Part shown: in pieces, positions 19,597 to 27,559 of the stretch | How the letters are laid out: the number at the start of each line of letters is the position of its first letter | How positions within the stretch are numbered: the stretch's first letter is position 1 | NCBI GenBank assembly: GCA_025464975.1 | Contig: JAODMT010000024.1 | Span: 124,001-188,000 of the forward strand | Source of the DNA: Microbacteriaceae bacterium | Lineage (GTDB): Bacteria; Actinomycetota; Actinomycetes; Actinomycetales; Microbacteriaceae | DNA: 64,000 nt | Direction: 5' to 3' | The notes under the pieces: generated by a model | What the model saw: only the letters and a program-made list of their open reading frames with translations | Told to the model about the DNA's origin: nothing | Databases searched by the model: none | Translations under genes and position numbers: made by a program

Positions 19597-19645
19597 CCAG
19601 GTCGGATGACTGGGCGGCGAGCTGGGACCGGGCGGCGAGCGGGGG

Positions 19646-19701
19646 CCGGGCGTGACGACACCGGGCGTGACGACACCGCGCGCGACGAAACCGCGCGCGT
19701 C
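19646..19701. repeat. intergenic 15-bp tandem repeat CCGGGCGTGACGACA
   Basis: two exact copies (19646-19660, 19661-19675), a degenerate third CCGCGCGCGACGAAA and a partial fourth. Confidence 0.85.
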
Positions 19702-19747
19702 CTTATGTAACCTGTGCTGAGAGTCCGTACGAGCGAACGGAGATTCT

Positions 19748-20383
19748 GTGCCGCACGGCCACCCACTGCACACCGACGTCGACGCAGAATGCTATTGCTG
19801 CCGCGCGATGCAGCCGTTCCGGTTCACATCGCCGAACGATCAGGTGGTCTGTGCCTTCTGCTCGAGGCACTTTGGCGACGGCAAAGCAGAGCGTCGGGAT
19901 CTCGACCACGTGAAAATGTGGGCGGAGCGATACGCAGAGCTCAGCGAGGAACATCGGCGCATGATCGATGCAGCGGACTCCGGCGCGGCATCGTCGGCAC
20001 GCCAGATCGAGGAGCTGACTCGCGAGGTCGCCGGCCTTCGCGACGTGATCGCCGATCGGTTCGAGGAGTCGCAGGGCGGGAGCATCCGCACCCTGTTGCA
20101 GAACGAGATTCAGAAGCGGGCGGACCGGAACACCGAGCTCGCCAACCGGCGGAGCGATCGACTGATGGCGGTGATCTGGCGGCTCGACGTGCTGCATCGG
20201 GACGCCGCCACGGCGGAACGCTGCACGTGTGGGCGGGCAACCGCCGCGTGTCCGGAATGGAAGGCGATCGAACCGCAACGCCGACTCCTGCGCGAGTGGG
20301 AGGCGAAAAACGTTGCGCTCCTCGGGCAGGGCGCACGGCATTCGCTTCCGGATGACCACCCGGCCGTCTCGTCGCGCGCCTAG
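19748..20383 (+). CDS. Cys-rich zinc-ribbon/coiled-coil hypothetical protein
   Basis: ECYCCRAMQPFRFTSPNDQVVCAFCSRHF, central charged helical region, RCTCGRATAACPEW. Confidence 0.6.
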   Translation: MPHGHPLHTDVDAECYCCRAMQPFRFTSPNDQVVCAFCSRHFGDGKAERRDLDHVKMWAERYAELSEEHRRMIDAADSGAASSARQIEELTREVAGLRDVIADRFEESQGGSIRTLLQNEIQKRADRNTELANRRSDRLMAVIWRLDVLHRDAATAERCTCGRATAACPEWKAIEPQRRLLREWEAKNVALLGQGARHSLPDDHPAVSSRA

Positions 20384-20389
20384 AAGAGC

Positions 20390-20441
20390 CCGAGCCGAGC
20401 ACCCGAGCCGAGGGCCCGAGCCGAGCACCTGAGCCGATCAG
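20390..20441. repeat. 13-bp tandem repeat CCGAGCCGAGCAC (~4 copies)
   Basis: 20390-20402, 20403-20415, 20416-20428, 20429-20441 with variation. Confidence 0.85.
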
Positions 20442-21334
20442 CCGAGCGGTTCCGGCAGCTCCACACCCGCCGTTCGGCGGGCGGCGCTTCGCACGGCACC
20501 GATGCTCGCCGTGATCACGAGCGCGATCGCGACGAACGCGGTCCAGTTGAGCTTCTGCTGAAGAAGCACAAACCCCGCAGCGGTCGCGATTGCCGGAGAC
20601 AGACTCATGAGGATGGAGAAGGTTGCCGAGGGCAGCCGGCGAAGGGCGACGAGCTCGAGAGCATACGGAATCGTCGACGACAGCAGCGCGACGGCAGCAC
20701 CGAGCAGCAGGATGTTCGGACGGAACAGCCCCGCCCCGACGGTGGCGACACCGAACGGCACCGTGATGATCGCCCCGATCGCCATCGCGATTGCCAGGCC
20801 GTCGAACCGGGGAAAGTGCCTTCCGGTGCGGGCGGAAAGCAAGATGTACGCCGCCCACATTACGGCGGCGCCGAAGGCGAACACGACCCCGACCGGGTCG
20901 AGGGGGCCGAAGCTGTCCTGGCCGAGCAGAGCAACGCCGGCGAAGGCGAGCACCGCCCACAGCCAGCTCGACGCCTTTCGGCTGATCACGACGGAGAGCA
21001 CAAGCGGTCCGAGTACCTCGATGGTCACCGTCGCTCCGAGCGGGACTCGGGCGAGGGCCTCGTAGAACACCGCGTTCATGCCCGCGAGCGCGATCCCGAA
21101 CGCGACGACGGTCAGCCAGTCAGCGCGGCTGTAGCCGCGAAGAGACGGGCGGAATGTCGCAAACAGAATGATCGCCGAAAACGCCAGTCGGAGCGACACC
21201 ATGCCGATGGCCCCCACCGTCGGGAAGAGCAACACCGCAAACGACGCGCCAACTTCCTGAAAAACGAGGCCGGTGACGACTAAGCCGACGGCGATCGAGC
21301 GAGAGGTCCGGAGTTCGGTTGGGATGGATGGCAC
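20438..21334 (-). CDS. EamA/DMT family (RhtA-like) transporter
   Basis: ten-TM hydrophobic pattern with EamA repeats; GTG at 21334 preferred over 21385. Confidence 0.82.
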   Translation of the reverse strand: MPSIPTELRTSRSIAVGLVVTGLVFQEVGASFAVLLFPTVGAIGMVSLRLAFSAIILFATFRPSLRGYSRADWLTVVAFGIALAGMNAVFYEALARVPLGATVTIEVLGPLVLSVVISRKASSWLWAVLAFAGVALLGQDSFGPLDPVGVVFAFGAAVMWAAYILLSARTGRHFPRFDGLAIAMAIGAIITVPFGVATVGAGLFRPNILLLGAAVALLSSTIPYALELVALRRLPSATFSILMSLSPAIATAAGFVLLQQKLNWTAFVAIALVITASIGAVRSAARRTAGVELPEPLG

Positions 21335-21457
21335 AGTGCAACGGTAGACCGCCGGGAGGGTCAGCCGCGCTTCGTGCCGTGCCACCAGTGATGAGCGGCG
21401 CAGTCAACCCCTCGCCGGCAATCGAGAAACCATCGTGAAAAGTGTTAGCGTCGCCGA

Positions 21458-22525
21458 ATGGCCCGCATTGCAGCCGTCGCCTCAGCGCTTCCGGCCTTCA
21501 CCTATTCCCAGGGGGAGATTACCGACACCATCGCCCCGATGGTGACTCAGAACGCCAGCACGCAAGCGGTACTGCGACGACTGCATGGCGCGAGCCGCGT
21601 GGACACCCGGCACCTTGTCATGCCGATCGAGCGCTACCGGGACGAGACCACGTTCACGAAGTCCAACGGAATGTTCATCGAAGTTGCGGCGAATCTCGCG
21701 GAACAGGCCCTTCGGGACGCCCTGGACACCGCCGGCCTTGCTCCCGAGGACATCGACTTCGTGATGTTCACCTCGGTCACCGGGATCTCGGCGCCGTCGA
21801 TCGATGCCCTTCTCGTGGCCAGGCTCGGCCTGCGTACGGACGTCAAGCGAGTCCCGATGTACGGACTGGGATGCGTTGCCGGTGCCGCCGGCATCGCCCG
21901 GGTCAACGACTACCTGATTGGTCACCCGGGCGATGTCGGAGTGCTGCTGGCGGTCGAGCTCTGTTCGCTCACCTTCCAGCGGGATGATGATTCCATCGCC
22001 AACCTCATTGCCACCGGGCTGTTCGGCGACGGTGCCGCCGCGGTCGTGATGGTGGGCGCCGAACGGGCGGCGCACATGGCGATCACCGGTCCCGATGTGA
22101 TCGCCACGCGCAGCCAGCTCTACCCGGACACGGAGGCCGTGATCGGCTTCAATGCGAGCGAGACCGGCTTTCGCATCATCCTCACCGCCCAGGTCTCGGA
22201 ACTCATCGAGGCGAATTTCGGCGCCGATGTCACGACCTTCTTGCGGGAAAACGGCCTCGAGCTCGACGATGTCGAGCGGTGGATCGCCCACCCAGGCGGC
22301 CCGAGGGTGCTCGAGTCATTTCAATCGGCGCTCGGCCTGCCCGATGGCGCCCTCGACAACAGCTGGCGGTCGCTCGCGGCGGTGGGCAACCTGTCGTCGG
22401 CGTCGGTGCTTCACATCCTCTCCGACGAGCTGTTAAGCCCGCTTCTACCCGGCGAAGACACCGTATTGTTCGCGCTCGGCCCCGGGGTGAGCGCGGAGCT
22501 GGTGCTGCTGCGGTGGCCGACGTGA
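21458..22525 (+). CDS. type III polyketide synthase
   Basis: active-site Cys in MYGLGCVAGAAGIAR, His in WIAHPGGPRVLE, Asn in AVGNLSSASVLHIL. Confidence 0.92.
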   Translation: MARIAAVASALPAFTYSQGEITDTIAPMVTQNASTQAVLRRLHGASRVDTRHLVMPIERYRDETTFTKSNGMFIEVAANLAEQALRDALDTAGLAPEDIDFVMFTSVTGISAPSIDALLVARLGLRTDVKRVPMYGLGCVAGAAGIARVNDYLIGHPGDVGVLLAVELCSLTFQRDDDSIANLIATGLFGDGAAAVVMVGAERAAHMAITGPDVIATRSQLYPDTEAVIGFNASETGFRIILTAQVSELIEANFGADVTTFLRENGLELDDVERWIAHPGGPRVLESFQSALGLPDGALDNSWRSLAAVGNLSSASVLHILSDELLSPLLPGEDTVLFALGPGVSAELVLLRWPT

Positions 22526-23052
22526 CCTCGCAGGTGCTCTTCGCCGCGCTCATCCTCGCCACCGGGGCAGAGCGACTGTATGAGGTCGTGCTCTCGAAGC
22601 GCAACGCCGCGTGGGCGTTCGAACGGGGAGGCAAGGAATTCGGCCAGCGCCACTACCCGTTCATGGTCGCCCTTCACGCCGCCCTGCTACTCGGATGCCT
22701 CGCCGAGGTGTTCCTCGCCGATCGTCCGTTCATCGGCTGGCTCGGTTGGCCGATGCTCGTGATCGCGCTCGGCTGCCAGGTGTTGAGGTACTGGTGCATC
22801 AACACGCTGGGGCACCAGTGGAACTCACGGGTCATCATTGTTCCGGGCGCCGGGCGGGTCACCGGCGGGCCCTACCGCGTCTTCTCGCACCCAAACTATG
22901 CCGCGGTGATCGCCGAAGGGATAGCACTGCCGCTCGTGCACTCGGCGTGGGTCACCGCCATCGCGTTCACCGTGGTGAACGCGATTCTGCTGTTCGGGTT
23001 CCGCATCCCGACGGAGGAGAAGGCGCTGGCAGACCTTGAGCCGATGACGTGA
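22513..23052 (+). CDS. isoprenylcysteine carboxyl methyltransferase-family membrane methyltransferase
   Basis: multi-TM, LGHQWNSRVIIVPGAGRVTGGPYRVFSHPNYAAVIAEGIALPL; GTG at 22513 overlapping the PKS. Confidence 0.85.
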   Translation: MADVTSQVLFAALILATGAERLYEVVLSKRNAAWAFERGGKEFGQRHYPFMVALHAALLLGCLAEVFLADRPFIGWLGWPMLVIALGCQVLRYWCINTLGHQWNSRVIIVPGAGRVTGGPYRVFSHPNYAAVIAEGIALPLVHSAWVTAIAFTVVNAILLFGFRIPTEEKALADLEPMT

Positions 23053-24095
23053 GCGTCGACGTCGACGTCGACGTGCTCGTGGTCGGCGGCGGCCCGGTGG
23101 GGCTCGCGTCGGCGATCGAGGCCCGGCTGCACGGACTCAGCGCGACAGTGATGGAGCCGCGAGACGCGGCCATCGACAAGGCCTGCGGCGAGGGGTTGAT
23201 GCCCGGCGCCATTCCCGCCCTCGCCCGGCTTGGTGTCGACCCTACGGGGTTTCCCGTGAGGGGGATCAGCTATCGCGACGCCACCCGCAGAGTGGACCAC
23301 GTCTTCGCCTCCGGCGAGGGCCGCGGCGTGCGGCGGACGACGCTGCACGCGACGCTCTTCGAGCGCGCCCGCGAGCTCGGCGTGCAATTCAGCACCGCGA
23401 GAGTGCAGAGCCTCGAGCAGGACGGCGCCTCGGTGACCGCGGCCGGCGTGCGGGCGCGCTACCTGATCGGAGCCGACGGGTTGCATTCCACCATCCGCCG
23501 GCTCGCCGGACTCGAGCGGACGCGAGCGGCGGCCACACCGGCCGCGGATCGCCGCTTCGGGCTTCGGCGCCATTTCCGCATGGAACCCGAGAGCGACTTC
23601 ATCGAGGTCTACTGGACTCCGGACGTCGAGGCCTACCTGACGCCCGTCGGCGGAGGGATCGTCGGCCTCGCCATCCTCGGCAGGCGGGGAATCGACTACG
23701 ACTCCGCCATCGCCGGGATCCCGGGCCTTGCCGAACGGGTGGCTGCGAGCGAACCGGTCAGCGTGCTGCGCGGCGCCGGCCCGTTTCGGCAGCGGACCTC
23801 TCGCCGGTCGCGGGGCCGGATCCTGCTCGTCGGGGACGCCTCCGGCTACGTTGACGCGATAACGGGGGAGGGGATCCGGGTCGGGCTGGCGCAATCGCGG
23901 CTGGCGATCGATTGCCTGGTCGCGGAGGATCCCCGCCGCTACGAGCGCTCCTGGACCTCGGCAACTCGTGATTTCCGGCTGATCACCGGCGGGCTCGTCC
24001 TGGCCTCGAACTCGCCACTGCGCCGGGCGATCGTGCCGACCGCCGCAATGGCGCCGGCCCTGTTCGGTCTGGTAGTCGAGCGGCTAGCCCGCTGA
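23049..24095 (+). CDS. FAD-dependent oxidoreductase/hydroxylase
   Basis: VLVVGGGPVGLASAIEARLHG, YLIGADGLHSTIRRLAG, ILLVGDASGYVDAITGEGIRVGLAQS. Confidence 0.88.
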   Translation: MSVDVDVDVLVVGGGPVGLASAIEARLHGLSATVMEPRDAAIDKACGEGLMPGAIPALARLGVDPTGFPVRGISYRDATRRVDHVFASGEGRGVRRTTLHATLFERARELGVQFSTARVQSLEQDGASVTAAGVRARYLIGADGLHSTIRRLAGLERTRAAATPAADRRFGLRRHFRMEPESDFIEVYWTPDVEAYLTPVGGGIVGLAILGRRGIDYDSAIAGIPGLAERVAASEPVSVLRGAGPFRQRTSRRSRGRILLVGDASGYVDAITGEGIRVGLAQSRLAIDCLVAEDPRRYERSWTSATRDFRLITGGLVLASNSPLRRAIVPTAAMAPALFGLVVERLAR

Positions 24096-25070
24096 GGCGG
24101 CAAGCGCGTCGAACAGGGCGTCGAGCCGCTCATCGACAACCTGGTGCTGCGGGTTGGCGTCGTACCAGTCGATGATCTCCCGCGCGCCCTCCGCGAAGCC
24201 CGTGGTGGCGGCGAAGCCGGGGACGAGGGACTTGATCTTGCTGTTGTCGAAGATCATCGAGTGGCTGCGGTCGCCGAGGTGGCCGGCCCCCATCTCGGGA
24301 TCCGCCGCGGCGAGGGCATCCGAGGTGACGTGCACGACGTGCGGCTCGACGCCCGCGGCATCCGCGAGCAGTGCGGTGATCTGGGTCCAGCTGACGACCT
24401 CGTCAGAGGTGATGTGAACGCTGTCGCCGATCGCGTGATTGTTGCCGAGCAGTCCGACGAATCCGGCAGCGAAGTCGCGAGTGTGGGTGAGCACCCAGAG
24501 CGCGCTTCCGTGGTCGTGCAGAACGACGGGCGCTCCGCGGCGCATGCGATCGATCGCCGTCCACCCGCCGTTGAGTGGGATGCTCGTGCGGTCGTAGGTG
24601 TGCGATGGTCGCACAATCGTCACCGGGAATCCGGTCTCGCGATAAGCGGACACCAGCACGTCCTCGCACGCGATCTTGTCCCGCGAGTACTGCCAGTACG
24701 GGTTGCGTAGCGGCGTCGATTCCAGGACAGGCAGGCGCAGCGGTGGTTTTTGATAGGCCGAGGCCGAGGAGATGAACACGAACTGTCCGGTGCGACCGGA
24801 GAACGTCTCGACGTCGCGGGCGACGTGCTCGGCGGTGAAGGCAACGACGTCGATCACCACATCGAAGTCTCGGTCTCCGATTGCTCGGCGCACCGCCTCA
24901 GGGTCGCGCCCATCGGCCACGAGCACCTCTGCTCCCTCGGCGGCCGGTCGAAGCGAGGACCTGCCGCGGTTGAGGAGCGTCACGTCGAAGCCGCGCTCGA
25001 CAGCGAGCGCGCTCGCCGCGGAGCTGATGATTCCGGTGCCGCCGATGAATAAGACCGTGGGAGCTGACAT
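24084..25070 (-). CDS. NAD-dependent epimerase/dehydratase family protein
   Basis: MSAPTVLFIGGTGIISSAASALAVERGFDVTLLNRG; Rossmann fold; ATG at 25070. Confidence 0.88.
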   Translation of the reverse strand: MSAPTVLFIGGTGIISSAASALAVERGFDVTLLNRGRSSLRPAAEGAEVLVADGRDPEAVRRAIGDRDFDVVIDVVAFTAEHVARDVETFSGRTGQFVFISSASAYQKPPLRLPVLESTPLRNPYWQYSRDKIACEDVLVSAYRETGFPVTIVRPSHTYDRTSIPLNGGWTAIDRMRRGAPVVLHDHGSALWVLTHTRDFAAGFVGLLGNNHAIGDSVHITSDEVVSWTQITALLADAAGVEPHVVHVTSDALAAADPEMGAGHLGDRSHSMIFDNSKIKSLVPGFAATTGFAEGAREIIDWYDANPQHQVVDERLDALFDALAASAG

Positions 25071-25072
25071 AC

Positions 25073-25498
25073 CTATACGGTTGCCGCTCCGATTAGTTTC
25101 GTCAAATCGTCCCGGATGCGTTCGAGCTCGGACAGCGGCATTCCGAGCCGCTCGACGATCCTCCCGGGAACCTGTTCGGCCTGCGAGCGGAGCGCAACGC
25201 CGGCGGACGTGAGTCTCACGTCGAGGGACCTTTCGTCCGTGGCGTTTCGAGCGCGGGTGACGTACCCGGCCGACTCCAGCCGCTTCAACAGGGGGGACAG
25301 GGTCGCCGGTTCGAGAAACAGGGTCGCCCCGATGTCGGTCACGGTGCGCGGGTTGCGCTCCCACAGCGCGAGCATGACGAGATATTGCGGGTGAGTGAGA
25401 CCGAGCGGCTGGAGCACAGGTCGGTACAGGGCGATGACGCTGCGCGATGCGGCGGCGAGGGCGAAGCAGACCTGACGGTCGAGGGCGAGCGGGTCCAT
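25073..25498 (-). CDS. MarR family transcriptional regulator
   Basis: LGLTHPQYLVMLALWERNPRTVTDIGATLFLEPATLSPLLKRLESAGYVTRARNATDERSLDVRLT. Confidence 0.92.
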   Translation of the reverse strand: MDPLALDRQVCFALAAASRSVIALYRPVLQPLGLTHPQYLVMLALWERNPRTVTDIGATLFLEPATLSPLLKRLESAGYVTRARNATDERSLDVRLTSAGVALRSQAEQVPGRIVERLGMPLSELERIRDDLTKLIGAATV

Positions 25499-25522
25499 GA
25501 ATCCAGCCTATCGCCCTTAGGC

Positions 25523-25545
25523 AGTACACTTATAGTTAGTGCACT
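25523..25545. promoter_or_regulatory. candidate MarR operator AGTACACT-N7-AGTGCACT
   Basis: imperfect dyad (7/8) 24 nt upstream of marR and 32 nt upstream of the divergent small ORF. Confidence 0.5.
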
Positions 25546-25577
25546 CTTCAAATTCAGCGGCATCAAGGAGAAGGAAT

Positions 25578-25814
25578 ATGGCAGCCAAACTCCCCTGGTG
25601 GGATCGCCTCAATCGCAGACTCTTCCCGTACATCGGGCCTCCGCCGCTTGGCCCATTCAACGAGACTCCGCTGCCGTCGACGCTCACCAAGGCGTGCCCG
25701 ATCTGCGGACACCCGATGAGCGACCACGAGATCGAGCGGAGGGACAACCGCCCGACACAGATTCACTGCCCCGACGACCGCGCCTATGCGCCCCACGAGG
25801 ACATTGCGATTTAG
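25578..25814 (+). CDS. small zinc-ribbon-like protein
   Basis: KACPICGHPMSDHEIERRDNRPTQIHCPDD; ATG at 25578 with GGAGAAGGA upstream. Confidence 0.6.
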   Translation: MAAKLPWWDRLNRRLFPYIGPPPLGPFNETPLPSTLTKACPICGHPMSDHEIERRDNRPTQIHCPDDRAYAPHEDIAI

Positions 25815-25833
25815 GCCGCCCGGCCCGATTGCT

Positions 25834-26490
25834 TCAGCCGAGCAACAGTTTGCGGAGGTCGCCGGGGGTCTTCGCCACGCCGATCGTGCCGACCTCCTCG
25901 GCCGGCGATCCGTAGCCCCACCCGACGAAAATGGTGGGAATGCCGTGCGCCGCGGCACCCTTCACGTCGTGTTCGCGGTCGCCGATCATGACCGGTCTCA
26001 CCAGGTCGGTGCCGACCGCACCGAGCCGAAGCAGCGCCTCGGCAACGACATCCGCCTTTCGGCTGCGTACCTCATCCTCCGAGGCACCCGTGATGACCGT
26101 GAAGTACCGGGTAAGTCCGTAATGGTCGAGCACGGCGAGAGCCGGAGTCTCCGGCTTCGACGTCGCGAGCGACATCGGAATGCCCCTCTCGTAAATGCGC
26201 TTGAGAAGGTCGGCGACGCCCGGATAGACAGTGCTGTTGAAGACCCCGGTGGACAGGTAATGCGGCCGGTACACACTGAGCGCATCGAGCGCCTCGTCGG
26301 TGTCCATGCCGGCAAGGTCACGAAACGAGTCGAGGATGGGCGGTCCAACGTAGGCGAGCAGCTCGGCAGGGCTCGGGATCGGCCGGCCGAGTTGCTCGAA
26401 GGTCCAGGCGAGGCTCGCGGTGATGCCCGGGGCCGAATCGACGATCGTGCCGTCGAGGTCAAAGAGGAAGCACGTCCATGGTGGGGTCAC
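25834..26490 (-). CDS. HAD family hydrolase (phosphoglycolate phosphatase-like)
   Basis: LFDLDGTIVDSAPGI, ATSKPE, MIGDREHDVKGAAAHGI. Confidence 0.92.
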   Translation of the reverse strand: MTPPWTCFLFDLDGTIVDSAPGITASLAWTFEQLGRPIPSPAELLAYVGPPILDSFRDLAGMDTDEALDALSVYRPHYLSTGVFNSTVYPGVADLLKRIYERGIPMSLATSKPETPALAVLDHYGLTRYFTVITGASEDEVRSRKADVVAEALLRLGAVGTDLVRPVMIGDREHDVKGAAAHGIPTIFVGWGYGSPAEEVGTIGVAKTPGDLRKLLLG

Positions 26491-26634
26491 CCGTCCAAGC
26501 CTAGGAGGTCACGGGCGACTCGCCCTGCAGCTCTCGTCCCTTCCCCGTTTCACCGGGCCGTCACACGAGCAGTCGGGCCCTCCGCCGGTTCTGCGCCGGG
26601 CTCCCCGCCGGTTCTGCGCCACTTCTTCGCCGCG

Positions 26635-27330
26635 TCAGAACAGACGGGAATCGCTGTCGTCGAGTCCGCGCATCTCGTCATAATCGAGCAGGAGACAGCG
26701 GATGCCGCGGTCCTCGGCGAGCATTCGCGCCTGCGGCTTGATCTCCTGTGCGGCGAAGACGCCAGACACTGGAGCCAGATGCGGATCGCGGTTCATCAGC
26801 TCGAGGTACCGGGTGAGCTGCTCGACCCCGTCGATGTCCCCGCGTCGTTTGATCTCAATCGCGACGGAGCGGCCAGCGTCATCCGTCGCCAGGATGTCGA
26901 CCGGTCCGATGGCCGTCATGTACTCGCGGCGCACGAGCCGCCAGCCCTTTCCGGCCAACTCGATCTGTTCGGCCAGGAGCTTCTGCAGGTGCGCCTCCAC
27001 GCCGTCCTTCTGCAGTCCAGGATCGATGCCGAGGTCGTGGTCGCTGTCGTGCAAGATCTCGTGGATGGAGATCACGAGCAGGTCGGCCGTCTTCGCCTGT
27101 GTGACCCTCCAGATTTCGGCGACGCCGGCCGAGGACTGGTCGTCATCCGGCTCCATCGACCGCACGCTGCACGGCGGGCTCATCCAGTTGAGAGGCTTGT
27201 AGCTGAGCGAGTCGGAGTGAACCAGCACGCTGCCGTCGGCCTTGAGGACGAGCAGGCGAGTCGCAAGTGGCAGGTGCGCACTGAGGCGTCCGGCGTAGTC
27301 GACGGAACAGCGGGCAATGACGAGACGCAC
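26635..27330 (-). CDS. nucS: mismatch-specific endonuclease NucS/EndoMS
   Basis: [82 protein letters not shown]-terminal DSRLF. Confidence 0.95.
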   Translation of the reverse strand: MRLVIARCSVDYAGRLSAHLPLATRLLVLKADGSVLVHSDSLSYKPLNWMSPPCSVRSMEPDDDQSSAGVAEIWRVTQAKTADLLVISIHEILHDSDHDLGIDPGLQKDGVEAHLQKLLAEQIELAGKGWRLVRREYMTAIGPVDILATDDAGRSVAIEIKRRGDIDGVEQLTRYLELMNRDPHLAPVSGVFAAQEIKPQARMLAEDRGIRCLLLDYDEMRGLDDSDSRLF

Positions 27331-27401
27331 CCGACGAGCTTAACGCGCTTCGGGCGTAGCGACGCATGCTCCCTCCCGGTCGCTCCCGCGCGCGTTTCTT
27401 T

Positions 27402-27483
27402 CCAAAAACGCAGGAGATTCACCACTCGAGGCCGTCTTCCGGGCCGTTTTCGCCGTGGTGGTGGTGATTCTCCTGCGTTTTGG
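27402..27483. repeat. intergenic long inverted repeat, element B (same family as element A)
   Basis: arms CCAAAAACGCAGGAGATTCACCAC (27402-27425) and GTGGTGATTCTCCTGCGTTTTGG (27461-27483). Confidence 0.85.
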
Positions 27484-27491
27484 GTCACGAC

Positions 27492-27550
27492 GGGGAGGCA
27501 CGAAGGGAGGCACGAAGGGGAGCCACGCGGGGGCTCACGAAGGGGAGCCC
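27492..27550. repeat. degenerate 12-13 bp tandem repeat (GGGGAGGCACGAA-like)
   Basis: GGGGAGGCACGAA/GGGAGGCACGAA/GGGGAGCCACGCG/GGGGCTCACGAA series directly after element B. Confidence 0.75.
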
Positions 27551-27559
27551 GACGCACGA

